DNA from: Stigmatella erecta
GTDB lineage: Bacteria > Myxococcota > Myxococcia > Myxococcales > Myxococcaceae
DNA: 64,000 bases
Reading direction: 5' to 3'
Assembly (NCBI RefSeq): GCF_900111745.1
Contig: NZ_FOIJ01000010.1
Location: forward strand, 1 to 64,000
Positions 18,165-28,590 of this stretch are shown here, in pieces. Positions within the stretch are counted from its first letter, which is position 1, and each line of letters starts with the position of its first letter. The notes beneath the pieces are model-generated. The model was not told the DNA's origin. It worked only from the letters and a program-made list of their open reading frames with translations, and did not search any database. Both the position numbers and the translations under genes were made by a program.

Positions 18165-18924
18165 GCAATTCGAAGCGGTGCTGGGGGAACTGGCTGAGCT
18201 CTTGTTGGATCTGGGAGATCTGGCTTCGCAAGTGGTGCTGATCGGTGGGCAGGTGCTTGCGCTGGAGTCCCGTCTTCAGGGAGGCACGGGGACGATCACC
18301 CTCAAAACCAGAACGGGCATCGAGGTGGACCGGGGGTTCTCCTTCGAGCCTGACCTGCTGTTCGAACTGGAAGGAGATGAGTTCGCGGCGGAGCGATTGC
18401 CAGAAGTGCTCCGGGGGCGGGGGTACCAGCAAGTCCGGGAGTTCCGCTGGTCGAAGCCTCTGGCGGGCGGCGCTCAGATGGCGCTCGATTTGTTCTCCAT
18501 GCCCGGTGTCGAGCGTGAAGCGCTCCCGGTTCCGATGACCGTTCTGCCCGATGCCCGGTTGGCGCTGAAGTTCAAGCACCGCATCGAGTTCATGGTGGGA
18601 GCTGTTCCCTTGAGGCTCTCGGTTCCGGATGCCGCCGGGTTTCTCGCGATGAAGGTCCGGGCCAAGCTGGAGCAGCGTCCTCGGGAGACCAAGGACTGCT
18701 TCGATCTCTTCGCCTACACCATGCTCATGGGCACGAAGACCGTCTTGTCCTCGCTGGCACAGGCCGGTCAGGAGGGCCGTCTCATCCAGGCGAAGCTGGT
18801 GGATCTCTTTCGAGAGCCCTCCGCCCCCGGCGTGCGGGATGTGCTCGACTACGCCAGCAGCCTGGAGCCCGCCGAGCAGGAATTGCTCGCGCAGGCTGTC
18901 GTGGACCTCTTCTCGGAGTTCTGA
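18151..18924 (+). CDS. AbiEii-like nucleotidyltransferase (putative toxin)
   Basis: A 257-residue nucleotidyltransferase-fold protein. Features: VVLIGGQVLALE (GG motif, 32-33), an acidic strand FEPDLLFELEGDE (D68), a second acidic strand ALDLFSM (D113), and the helical lysine/aspartate segment FLAMKVRAKLEQRPRETKDCFDLF (K168, D182, D185), typical of AbiEii/DUF1814-type enzymes. The usual DxD is spaced as D-L-L here, so activity needs checking. The start ATG lies inside the upstream regulator gene. It is convergent with, and 3 bp from, the next gene. Cognate toxins modify tRNA or other RNA with nucleotides; the target here is unknown. Confidence 0.68.
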   Translation: MTEFEQFEAVLGELAELLLDLGDLASQVVLIGGQVLALESRLQGGTGTITLKTRTGIEVDRGFSFEPDLLFELEGDEFAAERLPEVLRGRGYQQVREFRWSKPLAGGAQMALDLFSMPGVEREALPVPMTVLPDARLALKFKHRIEFMVGAVPLRLSVPDAAGFLAMKVRAKLEQRPRETKDCFDLFAYTMLMGTKTVLSSLAQAGQEGRLIQAKLVDLFREPSAPGVRDVLDYASSLEPAEQELLAQAVVDLFSEF

Positions 18925-18927
18925 CGG

Positions 18928-20106
18928 TTACTTCTTGGCTGGAGCGCTGCCCTCGACCTGGAAGAGCACCCACCGCTCGGCGGCGCGGTGGTCCACGAGG
19001 TAGACGCGCCCCGGCTCGAAGGGCACCTCGTAGGGCACGGCGAACTTCACGCTGGCGGGGTCCACGGTGGCGTAGTCCTCCAGCTTGCCCTGGCCGAGCG
19101 AGGCGAGCCGCGTGGGCTGGGTGGCGAACTTCAGCCGGTCCCCGCCCGGCCGCGGCTGGAGGAAGAACGTGTCGCCCTTCATCGCCGGGTCGGCCTTGAA
19201 CGGCTGGTTCTCCGAGATCTGCGCCTCGCGCACCTGTGCATTCTGGAAGGGCGGCGGCGTGTTCGACAGGACGTAGCGCACGCGCAGCTTGCTCGGCTTC
19301 GACAGGCGGATCTCTCCCAGATCCTGCGTCGTGCCCGCTGCCAGGTGGAGCGTCTGGCTCTGCGGCTCGTGCCCCGCCGCCTTGAACCACAGCTCGTAGC
19401 GCGCCGGGCGCGGCGTGAGGCCTCCCAGCTGGAAGCTGCCGTCCGGCTGGAGCTTCACCTCCACCTTCGCCCCCGGCCGTGCGGGCTCTCCCTTGACGGA
19501 GGAGGCGGTGACGTCCCCGGGGACGATGAAGGCGTAGGCCTGGACGGGCGTCTTCGGCTCCGAGGCCAGGACCCGGCCCTTCACCGCGCCAGTCTTCTCG
19601 GGGGGCAGCGGGTTCAGGGCGATGTCGCCCAGGTGGATGACGTCCTTCTGGGGAAACTCCAGCGGGGAGAAGCCCACGGGCTCGTACCCATGCAGGCGAA
19701 GCGGCACGAGCTGCTTCGGGTCCTCCATCAGCGCGACGAACCAGCCGTCCTCCACGAGCGTCCCCGGCACGAGCAGCTGCTCCAGCTTGCCCGGGCCTTT
19801 GGTGATGACGGCGCGGCCGGCCACGACCTGGCCCTTGCCCCGCTTCTCCTTCTCGGCCTTCGCGGCGTTGGCCGCGTTGAGCAGGCGCTGGGCGGTGGCG
19901 ACCTTGCCCGACTTGCGCAGCTGGGTGAGGACGTCCTCGAACGGAACCGGCGGGGTGTTCTTCCCGGGCGTCTTCGGCAGGGGCAGCCGGCTCTCCCGGG
20001 GGGCCGCCAGCAGCCGGGGCGGGGCCAGGTTCTGAGGAGAGGACAGCACGTCCGGGGCCAGGGACAACGCCAGGAACAGGGCAACGCGGGGACGGAAGAG
20101 GCTCAT
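18928..20106 (-). CDS. Exported carboxypeptidase-regulatory-like (beta-sandwich) protein
   Basis: A 392-residue protein starting at ATG 20106 (MSLFRPRVALFLALSLAPDVLS) with a signal peptide. The middle contains a helical, Lys/Ala-rich region (about 55-95). A carboxypeptidase-regulatory/CNA-B-like sandwich follows: TGAVKGRVLASEPKTPVQAYAF, KVEVKLQPDGSFQLGGLTPRPARYELWFKAAGHEPQ. These domains are usually binding or cell-surface modules rather than enzymes. It faces the lipoprotein gene at 20194 across a short divergent promoter region. Specific function unknown. Confidence 0.72.
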   Translation of the reverse strand: MSLFRPRVALFLALSLAPDVLSSPQNLAPPRLLAAPRESRLPLPKTPGKNTPPVPFEDVLTQLRKSGKVATAQRLLNAANAAKAEKEKRGKGQVVAGRAVITKGPGKLEQLLVPGTLVEDGWFVALMEDPKQLVPLRLHGYEPVGFSPLEFPQKDVIHLGDIALNPLPPEKTGAVKGRVLASEPKTPVQAYAFIVPGDVTASSVKGEPARPGAKVEVKLQPDGSFQLGGLTPRPARYELWFKAAGHEPQSQTLHLAAGTTQDLGEIRLSKPSKLRVRYVLSNTPPPFQNAQVREAQISENQPFKADPAMKGDTFFLQPRPGGDRLKFATQPTRLASLGQGKLEDYATVDPASVKFAVPYEVPFEPGRVYLVDHRAAERWVLFQVEGSAPAKK

Positions 20107-20193
20107 CGCCCTCGCAGCGTATCCGAGCGGCGTGCCGAGGGAAGCACGCTCCGGTAGCCTTCCCATCCCCCGGGAACCTGTCAGGCTGGGCCG

Positions 20194-20652
20194 GTGAGAC
20201 CCCCGACGCCATGGCTGTTGCCGCTGCTGCTCGCCCTGGGCTGCTCCCGCCCCGTCACCTCCGAGGCCCTGGGGCTCCAGTACGAGCCCCCCTCCGGGGT
20301 GAGCTTCGCCTCGGAGGAGGCCGGCCCCCCGGCCGTGGCCCACTTCGAGGGCGGCCTGGAGCTGCGCTCGGTTCCGGGCCCGGAGCTCCCGCTGGAGACG
20401 CCCCCCGAGGAGGTGTTCCGCCTCGCCGGGGTGCCCCTGCCCGGCAAAGCCTTGCAGCAGGCCCGGGGAACGCTCCCCGCCGGCGCGGTGGCGCGCTACG
20501 AGTTCCTGAAGGGAAATGTGCGTACGCTGGCCTACGTCCTGCCGCGCCCGGACCGCTTCGTGCTCGTCACCTTCAGCGCGCCCGAATCGGACTACAGGCC
20601 CCGCTCCTCGCGGGTGGAGCGCTCCCTGTCGACGCTGAAGCTCCTGCGCTGA
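20194..20652 (+). CDS. Small lipoprotein of unknown function
   Basis: A 152-residue ORF from GTG 20194 (MRPPTPWLLPLLLALGCSRP) with a clear lipobox LALGC. The mature part contains YEPPSGVSFASEE and ends in SSRVERSLSTLKLLR, a layout seen in small lipoproteins that monitor or buffer envelope processes. No family recognised. It is divergent from the sandwich-domain gene and upstream of the DUF4091 gene. Confidence 0.65.
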   Translation: MRPPTPWLLPLLLALGCSRPVTSEALGLQYEPPSGVSFASEEAGPPAVAHFEGGLELRSVPGPELPLETPPEEVFRLAGVPLPGKALQQARGTLPAGAVARYEFLKGNVRTLAYVLPRPDRFVLVTFSAPESDYRPRSSRVERSLSTLKLLR

Positions 20653-20763
20653 CGCCCGGACGGCACGCAGGGGCCCGCGTGCAGCCCTCGGGCAGCCGGG
20701 CGCTTGCCTGCTGGGAGGGAGCGGGCGGGAAGCTACCGGGCAAAGCCATTCGTTCAGCCCGTC

Positions 20764-22725
20764 ATGCACCTCAAGCGTCTGGTGATCTTCCTGCCCTTGC
20801 TGCTGGCGTTGCCTGCCGCCGCGGCCCCTCCGTCCGTCTGGGGCGAGAGCGCGATGGTGAAGGTCCGGCCGAACCTGGCGCCGCGCGTCCAGCCCGAGCT
20901 GCACCTCACGGCGGCCCGCAACGAGTTCGTCTCCTTCCAGGTGGCGCTGCACGGCGGCAACACGGGGCTCAACGGGGTGCGCGCGAGGATGAATTCGCTC
21001 GTGGGGCCCATGAGCATTCCGGCGGCGGACGTGACGCTGTACCGCGTGGCGTACCTGACGACGGTGCGGCCCTCGGTGCCGGGCACGCCCGTGGGCCGGT
21101 GGCCCGATGGGCTGGTGCCGGACGTGGATGAGATTGCCGGCGAGGGCCGCCGCGCCTTTCCCTTCGATGTGCCCGCGGGCGAGACGCGCGCCATCTGGGT
21201 GGACGTGCACGTGCCGGTGGATGCGCCGCCCGGCCAGTACCGGGGCACGGTGGAGGTGACCTCCTCGCAAGGGGCCCCCGCGCGCGTGGGCGTGCGGCTG
21301 ACGGTGGTGGAGGCGACGCTGCCCAGCACCCCGTCGCTGGCCACGGCCTTCCTCGTGTGGCCGCCGCACGTGTGCAACGCGCACACGGGCAGCCCCGACT
21401 GTCCGGTGGCGAAGCAGGAGGAGCTGCTGGCGCGCTACCACCGCATGGCGCTGGAGCACCGGGTGTCGCTCTCCAGCGGCTTTCCGCGCGCGCCCCAGCC
21501 CTTTAGCGCCTTCGAGGCGGTGTGGGGCCCGTTCCTGGACGGAACGGTGCAGACGCGGCTGCCCGGCGCGCGGCTGACGAGCTTCCAGTACGTGGGCGAG
21601 CACACGGCGGAGGGGCTCGCGGACTTCACGGCCGGGGCGCAGGCGCGCGGCTGGCTGCCGCGGGCGTATGACTTCGTGGGCGACGAGCCCCCGTATGGCA
21701 TTTCCTTCGATGCGCTGCGCCAGAACGCGGAGCTGGCCCGGCAGGTGGCGCCCACGCTGCGCACGCTGGTGACGACGAACTCGCGGGAGCTGGCCACCCA
21801 CGGGCTGGAGACGCTCATCGACGTGGCGGCGCCCGTGGTGAACCACCTGGATGGCACGGCGCCGCCGTTCCTGGGCAGCCAGAAGGCCACCTACGAGGAC
21901 TTCCTCGCGCTGCCAGGCCGGGAGCTGTGGATGTACCAGAGCTGCATGAGCCACGGCTGCGCGTACGGGACGAACGCGCCCGAGAACCAGCCGGGGGCCG
22001 GGTGGCCCTCCTACATGGTGGACCGCTCGGCGGCGAAGGCGCGCGCGATGGAGTGGGTGTCCTTCCTGGAGGGCGCCACGGGCGAGCTGTACTACCAGAC
22101 GGTGGGCATGCTGGCGACGGCGTGGACGGATCAGTTCCGCTTCAACGGCAACGGCGACGGGACGCTGTTCTACCCCGGCACGCCCGCGGCCATCGGCGGG
22201 GCCACGGATGTGCCGGTGGCCTCCATCCGGCTGAAGCTCATCCGCATGGGCGTGCAGGACTACGAGTGGCTCAAGGCCGTGAGCGACGCGGGAGACCCGG
22301 CCTTCGCGCACAAGGTGGCCCGCCAGCTCATCCCCGCCGCCTCCAAGGTGCCGGACGAGGGCGAGGCGTTCGAGCGCGCCCGGAAGAAGCTCATCACGCG
22401 CTACCTGCAGCTCACGGGCGCCCCCGCGCTTCCCGAGGAGCCCCCGGCCCCTGGCACATCGCCCAGCCCGGAGACGCCCGCGCCTCCCTCGCAGACCCCT
22501 GCCCCCGCGCCGGGGACGGAGCCTGTCCCAGAGGAAGCGTCCTTGCCGCCGCCGCCCGCCTCCACCGGGCCCCATGCCCCGCTGGAGTCCCTGGCGGAGC
22601 CGCAGGCCGGGTGCAGCACCGGGGGAAGCACGGGAGCCGCCGGGGGCGCGCTGCTGCTGATGGCGTGGCTGTTCATGGAACGGCGCCGGGTGCCCGCGCG
22701 GGTCCGGGCGCCTCGCCGGCGGTGA
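20764..22725 (+). CDS. DUF4091-domain protein with MYXO-CTERM-like tail
   Basis: A 653-residue exported protein starting at ATG 20764 (MHLKRLVIFLPLLLALPAAAA, signal peptide). Residues about 25-180 form an N-terminal sandwich (NEFVSFQVALHGGN); the following TIM-barrel-like part contains FVGDEPPYG and WVSFLEGATGELYYQ, the pattern of DUF4091 glycoside-hydrolase-like proteins. A Pro-rich linker (about 560-610) leads to a tail with GCSTGGS, a short hydrophobic helix and basic MERRRVPARV..RRR, resembling the MYXO-CTERM cell-surface sorting signal. Likely a cell-surface polysaccharide-active or binding protein. Confidence 0.78.
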   Translation: MHLKRLVIFLPLLLALPAAAAPPSVWGESAMVKVRPNLAPRVQPELHLTAARNEFVSFQVALHGGNTGLNGVRARMNSLVGPMSIPAADVTLYRVAYLTTVRPSVPGTPVGRWPDGLVPDVDEIAGEGRRAFPFDVPAGETRAIWVDVHVPVDAPPGQYRGTVEVTSSQGAPARVGVRLTVVEATLPSTPSLATAFLVWPPHVCNAHTGSPDCPVAKQEELLARYHRMALEHRVSLSSGFPRAPQPFSAFEAVWGPFLDGTVQTRLPGARLTSFQYVGEHTAEGLADFTAGAQARGWLPRAYDFVGDEPPYGISFDALRQNAELARQVAPTLRTLVTTNSRELATHGLETLIDVAAPVVNHLDGTAPPFLGSQKATYEDFLALPGRELWMYQSCMSHGCAYGTNAPENQPGAGWPSYMVDRSAAKARAMEWVSFLEGATGELYYQTVGMLATAWTDQFRFNGNGDGTLFYPGTPAAIGGATDVPVASIRLKLIRMGVQDYEWLKAVSDAGDPAFAHKVARQLIPAASKVPDEGEAFERARKKLITRYLQLTGAPALPEEPPAPGTSPSPETPAPPSQTPAPAPGTEPVPEEASLPPPPASTGPHAPLESLAEPQAGCSTGGSTGAAGGALLLMAWLFMERRRVPARVRAPRRR

Positions 22726-22761
22726 GCGCACCCACGGCCCGGCCGTGATAGAGGCCGGGCC

Positions 22762-23289
22762 ATGAGCCAGAGCGAGAGCCAGGGCCCGGTGCGCATCCGG
22801 GAGGCCCGGCCCGAGGATGATGCCGCGATCGGCGAGCTGCTCGTCGATGCGTATGTGACGCAGTACGCGAAGAAGCTGCCCGAGGTGGTCTACACCGACG
22901 AGCGCAAGCGTGCCCTGCGGGATGTGGCCTCCAAGCGCGAGGCGGCCACGGTGCTGGTGGCCGAGGTGAACGGGGAGGTGGCGGGCACGGTGGCCCTCTT
23001 CCGGCCGGGGGCGCCGGGCTCCGAGGCCTGGGTGCCCCACGCGGCGGATCTCCGGCACCTCGCCACGGCGGTCCGCTACCACGGCCAGGGACTGGGAAAG
23101 CCTTTGCTGGATGCGGCCGAGGCGCTCGCGCGCACGTGGGGTGTGGCGGCCGTGGCCCTGCACGTGCGCCGGGGCGCCGCCGGCGTGGCCCGCATGTACC
23201 AGCAGCGCGGCTACGTCCGGACCCCGGAGGGGGACCTGGACACGCCCTCGGTGTACCTGGAGGCCTACCTCCTGCGGCTCGGGGCGTAA
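22762..23289 (+). CDS. GNAT-family N-acetyltransferase
   Basis: A 175-residue acetyltransferase with the GNAT core: VRIREARPEDDAAIGELL at the start, VLVAEVNGEVAGTVALF, DLRHLATAVRYHGQGLGKPLLDAAE (acetyl-CoA pyrophosphate loop, Q-G-L-G-K) and ARMYQQRGYVR. It transfers an acetyl group from acetyl-CoA to an unknown amine. Cytoplasmic. It starts at ATG 22762, 36 bp after the DUF4091 stop, and is convergent with the DUF3592 gene. Confidence 0.9.
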   Translation: MSQSESQGPVRIREARPEDDAAIGELLVDAYVTQYAKKLPEVVYTDERKRALRDVASKREAATVLVAEVNGEVAGTVALFRPGAPGSEAWVPHAADLRHLATAVRYHGQGLGKPLLDAAEALARTWGVAAVALHVRRGAAGVARMYQQRGYVRTPEGDLDTPSVYLEAYLLRLGA

Positions 23290-23304
23290 TCCCTCGCGGG
23301 AGGC

Positions 23305-23706
23305 TCAGCGGCGCAGGGAGCCGGCCATCAGGGCCAGGCCGCCCACGAGCAGGAAGGCGCCTCCCAGCACGCCAAACAGCAGCGGCATCAGCCACAGGTT
23401 GAGGAAGTTGTTGATGCGCACCTGCTGCGGATTCGCCGGGTTGTAGAGGAGCGGCACCTGCGCGCCCTCCCGGTAGCGGGGCGGGTTGGAGCCCACGGGG
23501 GAGACCACCTCGTGCTGCGTGCCCTCGGGCGTGTGAAAGCGCAGCACCGGGTAGTAGGTGGGCTTGCGGTTGTGAAGGCGCGAGTGGTTGCCCACCACCT
23601 GGGCGGGCGCCTCGTGGGCCTGGGCGAGGAACCGCCGGGTGCGTGCCAGGGTGACCAGACAAATCACCACCATGCCCACACCTGCCGCCAAGAAAATGAA
23701 CCCCAT
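23305..23706 (-). CDS. DUF3592 membrane protein
   Basis: A 133-residue protein from ATG 23706. Two transmembrane segments (about 2-20 and 105-128) flank a small beta domain with the DUF3592 pattern: TYYPVLRFHTPEGTQHEVVS and YREGAQVPLLYNPANPQQVRIN. Known only as a membrane-associated family of unknown role. It stands alone. Confidence 0.8.
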   Translation of the reverse strand: MGFIFLAAGVGMVVICLVTLARTRRFLAQAHEAPAQVVGNHSRLHNRKPTYYPVLRFHTPEGTQHEVVSPVGSNPPRYREGAQVPLLYNPANPQQVRINNFLNLWLMPLLFGVLGGAFLLVGGLALMAGSLRR

Positions 23707-23819
23707 GGTGCCCGCCCTGCAATGACTTCGTGGAGTGGGCAGGAGAGCCCAGGTGCAAGCCTCACGCAAATGAACAGCACTCGCTTGACTGGCGGTGCCC
23801 AGACGCTGACGCTGGCCCC

Positions 23820-24377
23820 ATGTCGGAGAGGCTCGTCTTTGATTACGCGGTCGAAGGGTTCTTCCTGCGGGGGCTCGCCGGACAAATCACACCGCGGTTG
23901 AAGAACAAGCTCCGGCAGGCGGGGATCGATCTGGACCAGAAGCTGCTGCCCGCCTATCCCTTCGAGACGTGGCTCAAATGTCTGGAGCTGACGGCCTCCG
24001 AGCTGTTCCCCGCCCTGCCCGAGAAGGATTCCTGGTGGATGCTGGGTGAGCTGATGGTGCGAGGCTATCAGCAGACGCCCATGGGCGCCGCCATGCTCAC
24101 GCTGCTGGCGGCGCTGGGGCCGCACCAGCGGCTGGGGCGCCTGCAGAAGAGCATTCGCTCGGGCAATAACTACACCGTCACCCGCACCAAGGCCGTGTCC
24201 CCCACCGTGGCGGAGGTGTGGGTGAATGACACGAGCCACGTGCGCTACTTCGTGCAAGGGCTCATCTTCGCGGGGATGCTCCTGGGCCGGGTGACGGGGC
24301 TGACCGTGGACATCCTCGAGAGCGACGCGGAGGGCACGACGTATCGGATTGCCTGGAAGGAGCCCCACCGGGGCTGA
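23820..24377 (+). CDS. DUF2378 (TIGR02265) myxobacterial paralogue
   Basis: A 185-residue cytoplasmic protein from ATG 23820 (MSERLVFDYAVEGFFLRGL). It matches the Myxococcales-specific DUF2378 family in length and motifs (FETWLKCLELTASELFP, MLGELMVRGYQQTPMG, a C-terminal YRIAWKEP). Members occur in many copies per genome without known function. Its presence supports the myxobacterial assignment. Confidence 0.8.
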   Translation: MSERLVFDYAVEGFFLRGLAGQITPRLKNKLRQAGIDLDQKLLPAYPFETWLKCLELTASELFPALPEKDSWWMLGELMVRGYQQTPMGAAMLTLLAALGPHQRLGRLQKSIRSGNNYTVTRTKAVSPTVAEVWVNDTSHVRYFVQGLIFAGMLLGRVTGLTVDILESDAEGTTYRIAWKEPHRG

Positions 24378-24429
24378 GCCCCCGCTGCCTCCTGAACACC
24401 TGGAGGTTGCTGGGTTGGTTGGCAGACAG

Positions 24430-24441
24430 CCCCCGCGGGGG
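24430..24441. promoter_or_regulatory. Perfect GC palindrome upstream of the uracil cluster
   Basis: CCCCCGCGGGGG lies about 90 bp before the first gene of the URC cluster. Perfect symmetry and position suit an operator, but a C/G-only palindrome may also arise by chance at this GC content. Confidence 0.3.
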
Positions 24442-24531
24442 AGGAACGCCGGGGGGAGTTGCGGTTTCTCCAGCCGCCCCTGCTAGGATCGGGTCTTTCC
24501 CTGTTTCCCAATGCGCCTCCGGGAGGTCCCC

Positions 24532-26016
<1,485 letters not shown>

Positions 26017-26095
26017 AGGATGAGCTGAAGCCTTCCCGCGGTTCTCTTGCCGTTCCCTCGCGCCCTGAAGGCGCACCTGAAGGAGGGCGTCGTCG

Positions 26096-27349
26096 ATGCC
26101 CGATAAGAAGCCGGTCAATCACATCCGCCTCACTTCCCACCCGGACAGCGACTCGCAGGCCGTCCGGCTGCACTGGGGGGATGCGGAGCCCCTGCGGCGA
26201 GGGCCCGTGGTGGCCACCCTCACCGAGCATGCGCACCGCAACGTCATCGGCACCCACGCGGGCTCCTACGCCATCTACCGCGCGCTGGCCGTCGCCGCGG
26301 GCAGCCTGCCGCAGGACCACCGCGCGGACCTGACGAACACCGCGCCGGCGGAACAGATTGGCCCCTTCCCTTCGTGGACGGACCCCGAGCGCATCGTCTC
26401 CATGGACCCCTGGGGCGCGGTGGCCCCGCAGGTGTTCCGCGCCTACATGGAGCAGGGCGTGGACATCCGGCCCACCATCGCCATCACGCGCGCGCACATG
26501 AACATGCCGGAGCTGCGCGATGCCATCACCGCGGGGCGGCTGGTGCCGGATGGCCACCACCTGACGGCCAACGGCGACGTGAAGGTGACGAAGGCGGCGG
26601 TGGAGCCCGTGTGGCACCTGCCCGGCATCGCCAAGCGCTTCGGGCTCACGGAGAGCGCGCTGCGCCGCGGCCTCTTCGAGCACACCGGCGGCATGTTCCC
26701 GGAACTCATCACCCGGCCGGACCTGCACGTGTTCCTGCCGCCCATCGGCGGGCTCACCATCTACTTCTTCGGGAAGATGGAGACGATCTCCGACCCCAAC
26801 GTGCCCCTGGCGGTGCGCGTGCACGACGAGTGCAACGGCTCGGACGTGTTCGGCAGCGACATCTGCACGTGCCGGCCCTACCTGGCACACGGGATTGAAG
26901 AGTGCGTGCGCACCGCGCAGGCGGGCGGCGCGGGCGTCATCGTCTACTCGCGCAAGGAGGGCCGCGCGCTGGGCGAGGTGACGAAGTTCCTCGTGTACAA
27001 CGCGCGCAAGCGCCAGGAGGGCGGGGACTCGGCGGCCACGTACTTCCACCGCACCGAGTGCGTGGCGGGCGTGCAGGACATGCGCTTCCAGGAGCTGATG
27101 CCGGATGCGCTGCACTGGATGGGCATCACCCGCATCCACCGCTTCGTGTCCATGAGCGACATGAAGTACAACGCCATCACCCGCTCGGGCATCGAGATCC
27201 TCGAGCGCGTCCCGATTCCGGATGGGCTCGTCCCCGCGGACGCCCAGGTGGAGATGGAGGCCAAGAAGGCCGCCGGCTACTACACACCGGGCAAGGTGGC
27301 GAGCACCCAGGAGCTGCAGCAGGTGAAGGGACGGGACCTGGATGCCTGA
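26096..27349 (+). CDS. URC1-type GTP cyclohydrolase II homologue (uracil catabolism)
   Basis: A 417-residue protein with GGAGG before ATG 26096. The C-terminal half is RibA-like: zinc cysteines in VHDECNGSD and GSDICTCRP, and SRKEGRALGEVTKFLVYNARKR (the EGR loop). It lacks a DHBP synthase domain and carries a long N-terminal part, as URC1 proteins do (YFHRTECVAGVQDMRFQELMPD, YNAITRSGIEILERVPIPD). URC1 was defined in yeast as an enzyme of the URC pathway, probably opening the pyrimidine ring at nucleotide level. Its stop overlaps URC4 by 8 nt and a upp gene follows, supporting uracil catabolism rather than riboflavin synthesis. Confidence 0.85.
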   Translation: MPDKKPVNHIRLTSHPDSDSQAVRLHWGDAEPLRRGPVVATLTEHAHRNVIGTHAGSYAIYRALAVAAGSLPQDHRADLTNTAPAEQIGPFPSWTDPERIVSMDPWGAVAPQVFRAYMEQGVDIRPTIAITRAHMNMPELRDAITAGRLVPDGHHLTANGDVKVTKAAVEPVWHLPGIAKRFGLTESALRRGLFEHTGGMFPELITRPDLHVFLPPIGGLTIYFFGKMETISDPNVPLAVRVHDECNGSDVFGSDICTCRPYLAHGIEECVRTAQAGGAGVIVYSRKEGRALGEVTKFLVYNARKRQEGGDSAATYFHRTECVAGVQDMRFQELMPDALHWMGITRIHRFVSMSDMKYNAITRSGIEILERVPIPDGLVPADAQVEMEAKKAAGYYTPGKVASTQELQQVKGRDLDA

Positions 27350-28532
27350 AGTCTCTCCCTCCGTCGCGTACTTGAGGAGCCCGCGCGCCGTGCGCGAGCG
27401 CTGCCACCGGCTGCTGGAGCTGGGCCGCGCGGACCGGCTGCCCCACTTCCGCGTGCGGATGGAGCAGCTGCCCGCGGTGGCCGCCTACGTGCTGAAGGTG
27501 ACGCGCGAGGCGTACCCCACGCTGGACATCCCCGTGCACAGCCGCTGGGGCCACTTCGACGTGGGCGGCGTGGCGCGCAACGCGGAGCTGGATGCGCGCC
27601 TGGCCTCGCTGCCCCGTGAGGAGCGGGCGCGGGCGAAGCTGGACCTGGTCATCACCAGCGTCCTCTTGGATGCCGGCAGCGGGCCGCGCTGGAAGTACCA
27701 CGAGGCCGGGGGCGGGCAGTACGCGCGCTCGGAGGGGCTGGCGGTGGCCAGCTTCCGGATGTTCCTCGCGGGCGCGTTCTCGTCGGATCCGCGCCAGCCG
27801 CTGCGCGCGGACGCCGCGGGGCTCACCGGCCTCACGCGCGAGGCGCTGGCGCGCGGGTTTCAAGTCACCGAGGCCAACCCCCTGGAGGGGCTGGACGGGC
27901 GGCTGTCGCTGCTGCACGGCCTGGGGCGCGTGCTGCCCCGGCCCGGGGCGCTGTATGACGCGCTCGCGCCGCGCGGTGGCACGGTGCGGGCCTCGGAGGT
28001 GCTCGGGCTGGTGCTGGACCGGCTGGGCCCCATCTGGCCGGGCCGCATCACCCTGGACGGGGTGAACCTGGGTGATGTGTGGCCGCACTCCAGCCTGGGG
28101 CCGCCGGAGAGCGCGGATGGGCTGGTGCCTTTCCACAAGTTGTCCCAGTGGCTCACGTACTCGCTGCTGGAGCCGCTGGCCGAGGGCGGCCTCGAGGTGA
28201 CGCACCTGGATGAGCTGACCGGGCTGCCCGAGTACCGCAACGGCGGGCTGCTGGTGGACCTGGGGCTGCTGGTGCCCCGGGACGGGCGGCTGCTGGAGGC
28301 GGCCTTCCTGCCGGGCTCCGAGCCCATCGTCGAGTGGCGGGCGCTCACCGTGGCGCTGCTGGACGAGGTGGGGGCACGGGTGCGCGAGACGCTGGGGCGC
28401 ACGCCCGCGCAGCTGCCGCTGGCCAAGGTGCTCCAGGGCGGCACGTGGAGCGCGGGCCGGCGCATCGCCGCGGAGAAGCGCGCGGGAGGCCCTCCGCCCA
28501 TTCGCATCGAAAGCGACGGAACGGTCTTCTAA
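27342..28532 (+). CDS. URC4/DUF1688 protein (uracil catabolism)
   Basis: A 396-residue DUF1688 protein. Typical features: the start [69 protein letters not shown], and [20 protein letters not shown]4 is essential for the URC pathway in yeast, and its bacterial relatives often sit beside URC1 and uracil phosphoribosyltransferase, exactly as here. ATG 27342 lies inside the URC1 3' end (8-nt overlap), implying coupled translation. The biochemical step is not fully settled in the literature I know. Confidence 0.88.
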   Translation: MPEVSPSVAYLRSPRAVRERCHRLLELGRADRLPHFRVRMEQLPAVAAYVLKVTREAYPTLDIPVHSRWGHFDVGGVARNAELDARLASLPREERARAKLDLVITSVLLDAGSGPRWKYHEAGGGQYARSEGLAVASFRMFLAGAFSSDPRQPLRADAAGLTGLTREALARGFQVTEANPLEGLDGRLSLLHGLGRVLPRPGALYDALAPRGGTVRASEVLGLVLDRLGPIWPGRITLDGVNLGDVWPHSSLGPPESADGLVPFHKLSQWLTYSLLEPLAEGGLEVTHLDELTGLPEYRNGGLLVDLGLLVPRDGRLLEAAFLPGSEPIVEWRALTVALLDEVGARVRETLGRTPAQLPLAKVLQGGTWSAGRRIAAEKRAGGPPPIRIESDGTVF

Positions 28533-28590
28533 GTCATGCCCGGGGCGCTATGAAGGCGCCTGGGCCTCGTTAGCCGAAGGGAGAGGGCAC

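Noticed and set aside
20107-23163. N-terminal extension of the gene at 18928-20106 to 1411 codons
   Set aside because: The extension is antisense to the lipoprotein, DUF4091 and GNAT genes and is not protein-like; the signal peptide at ATG 20106 marks the real start.
26096-27349. Annotation as a riboflavin-pathway RibA
   Set aside because: The long N-terminal part, URC1-specific C-terminus and the neighbours DUF1688 and upp point to uracil catabolism; no rib genes are nearby.
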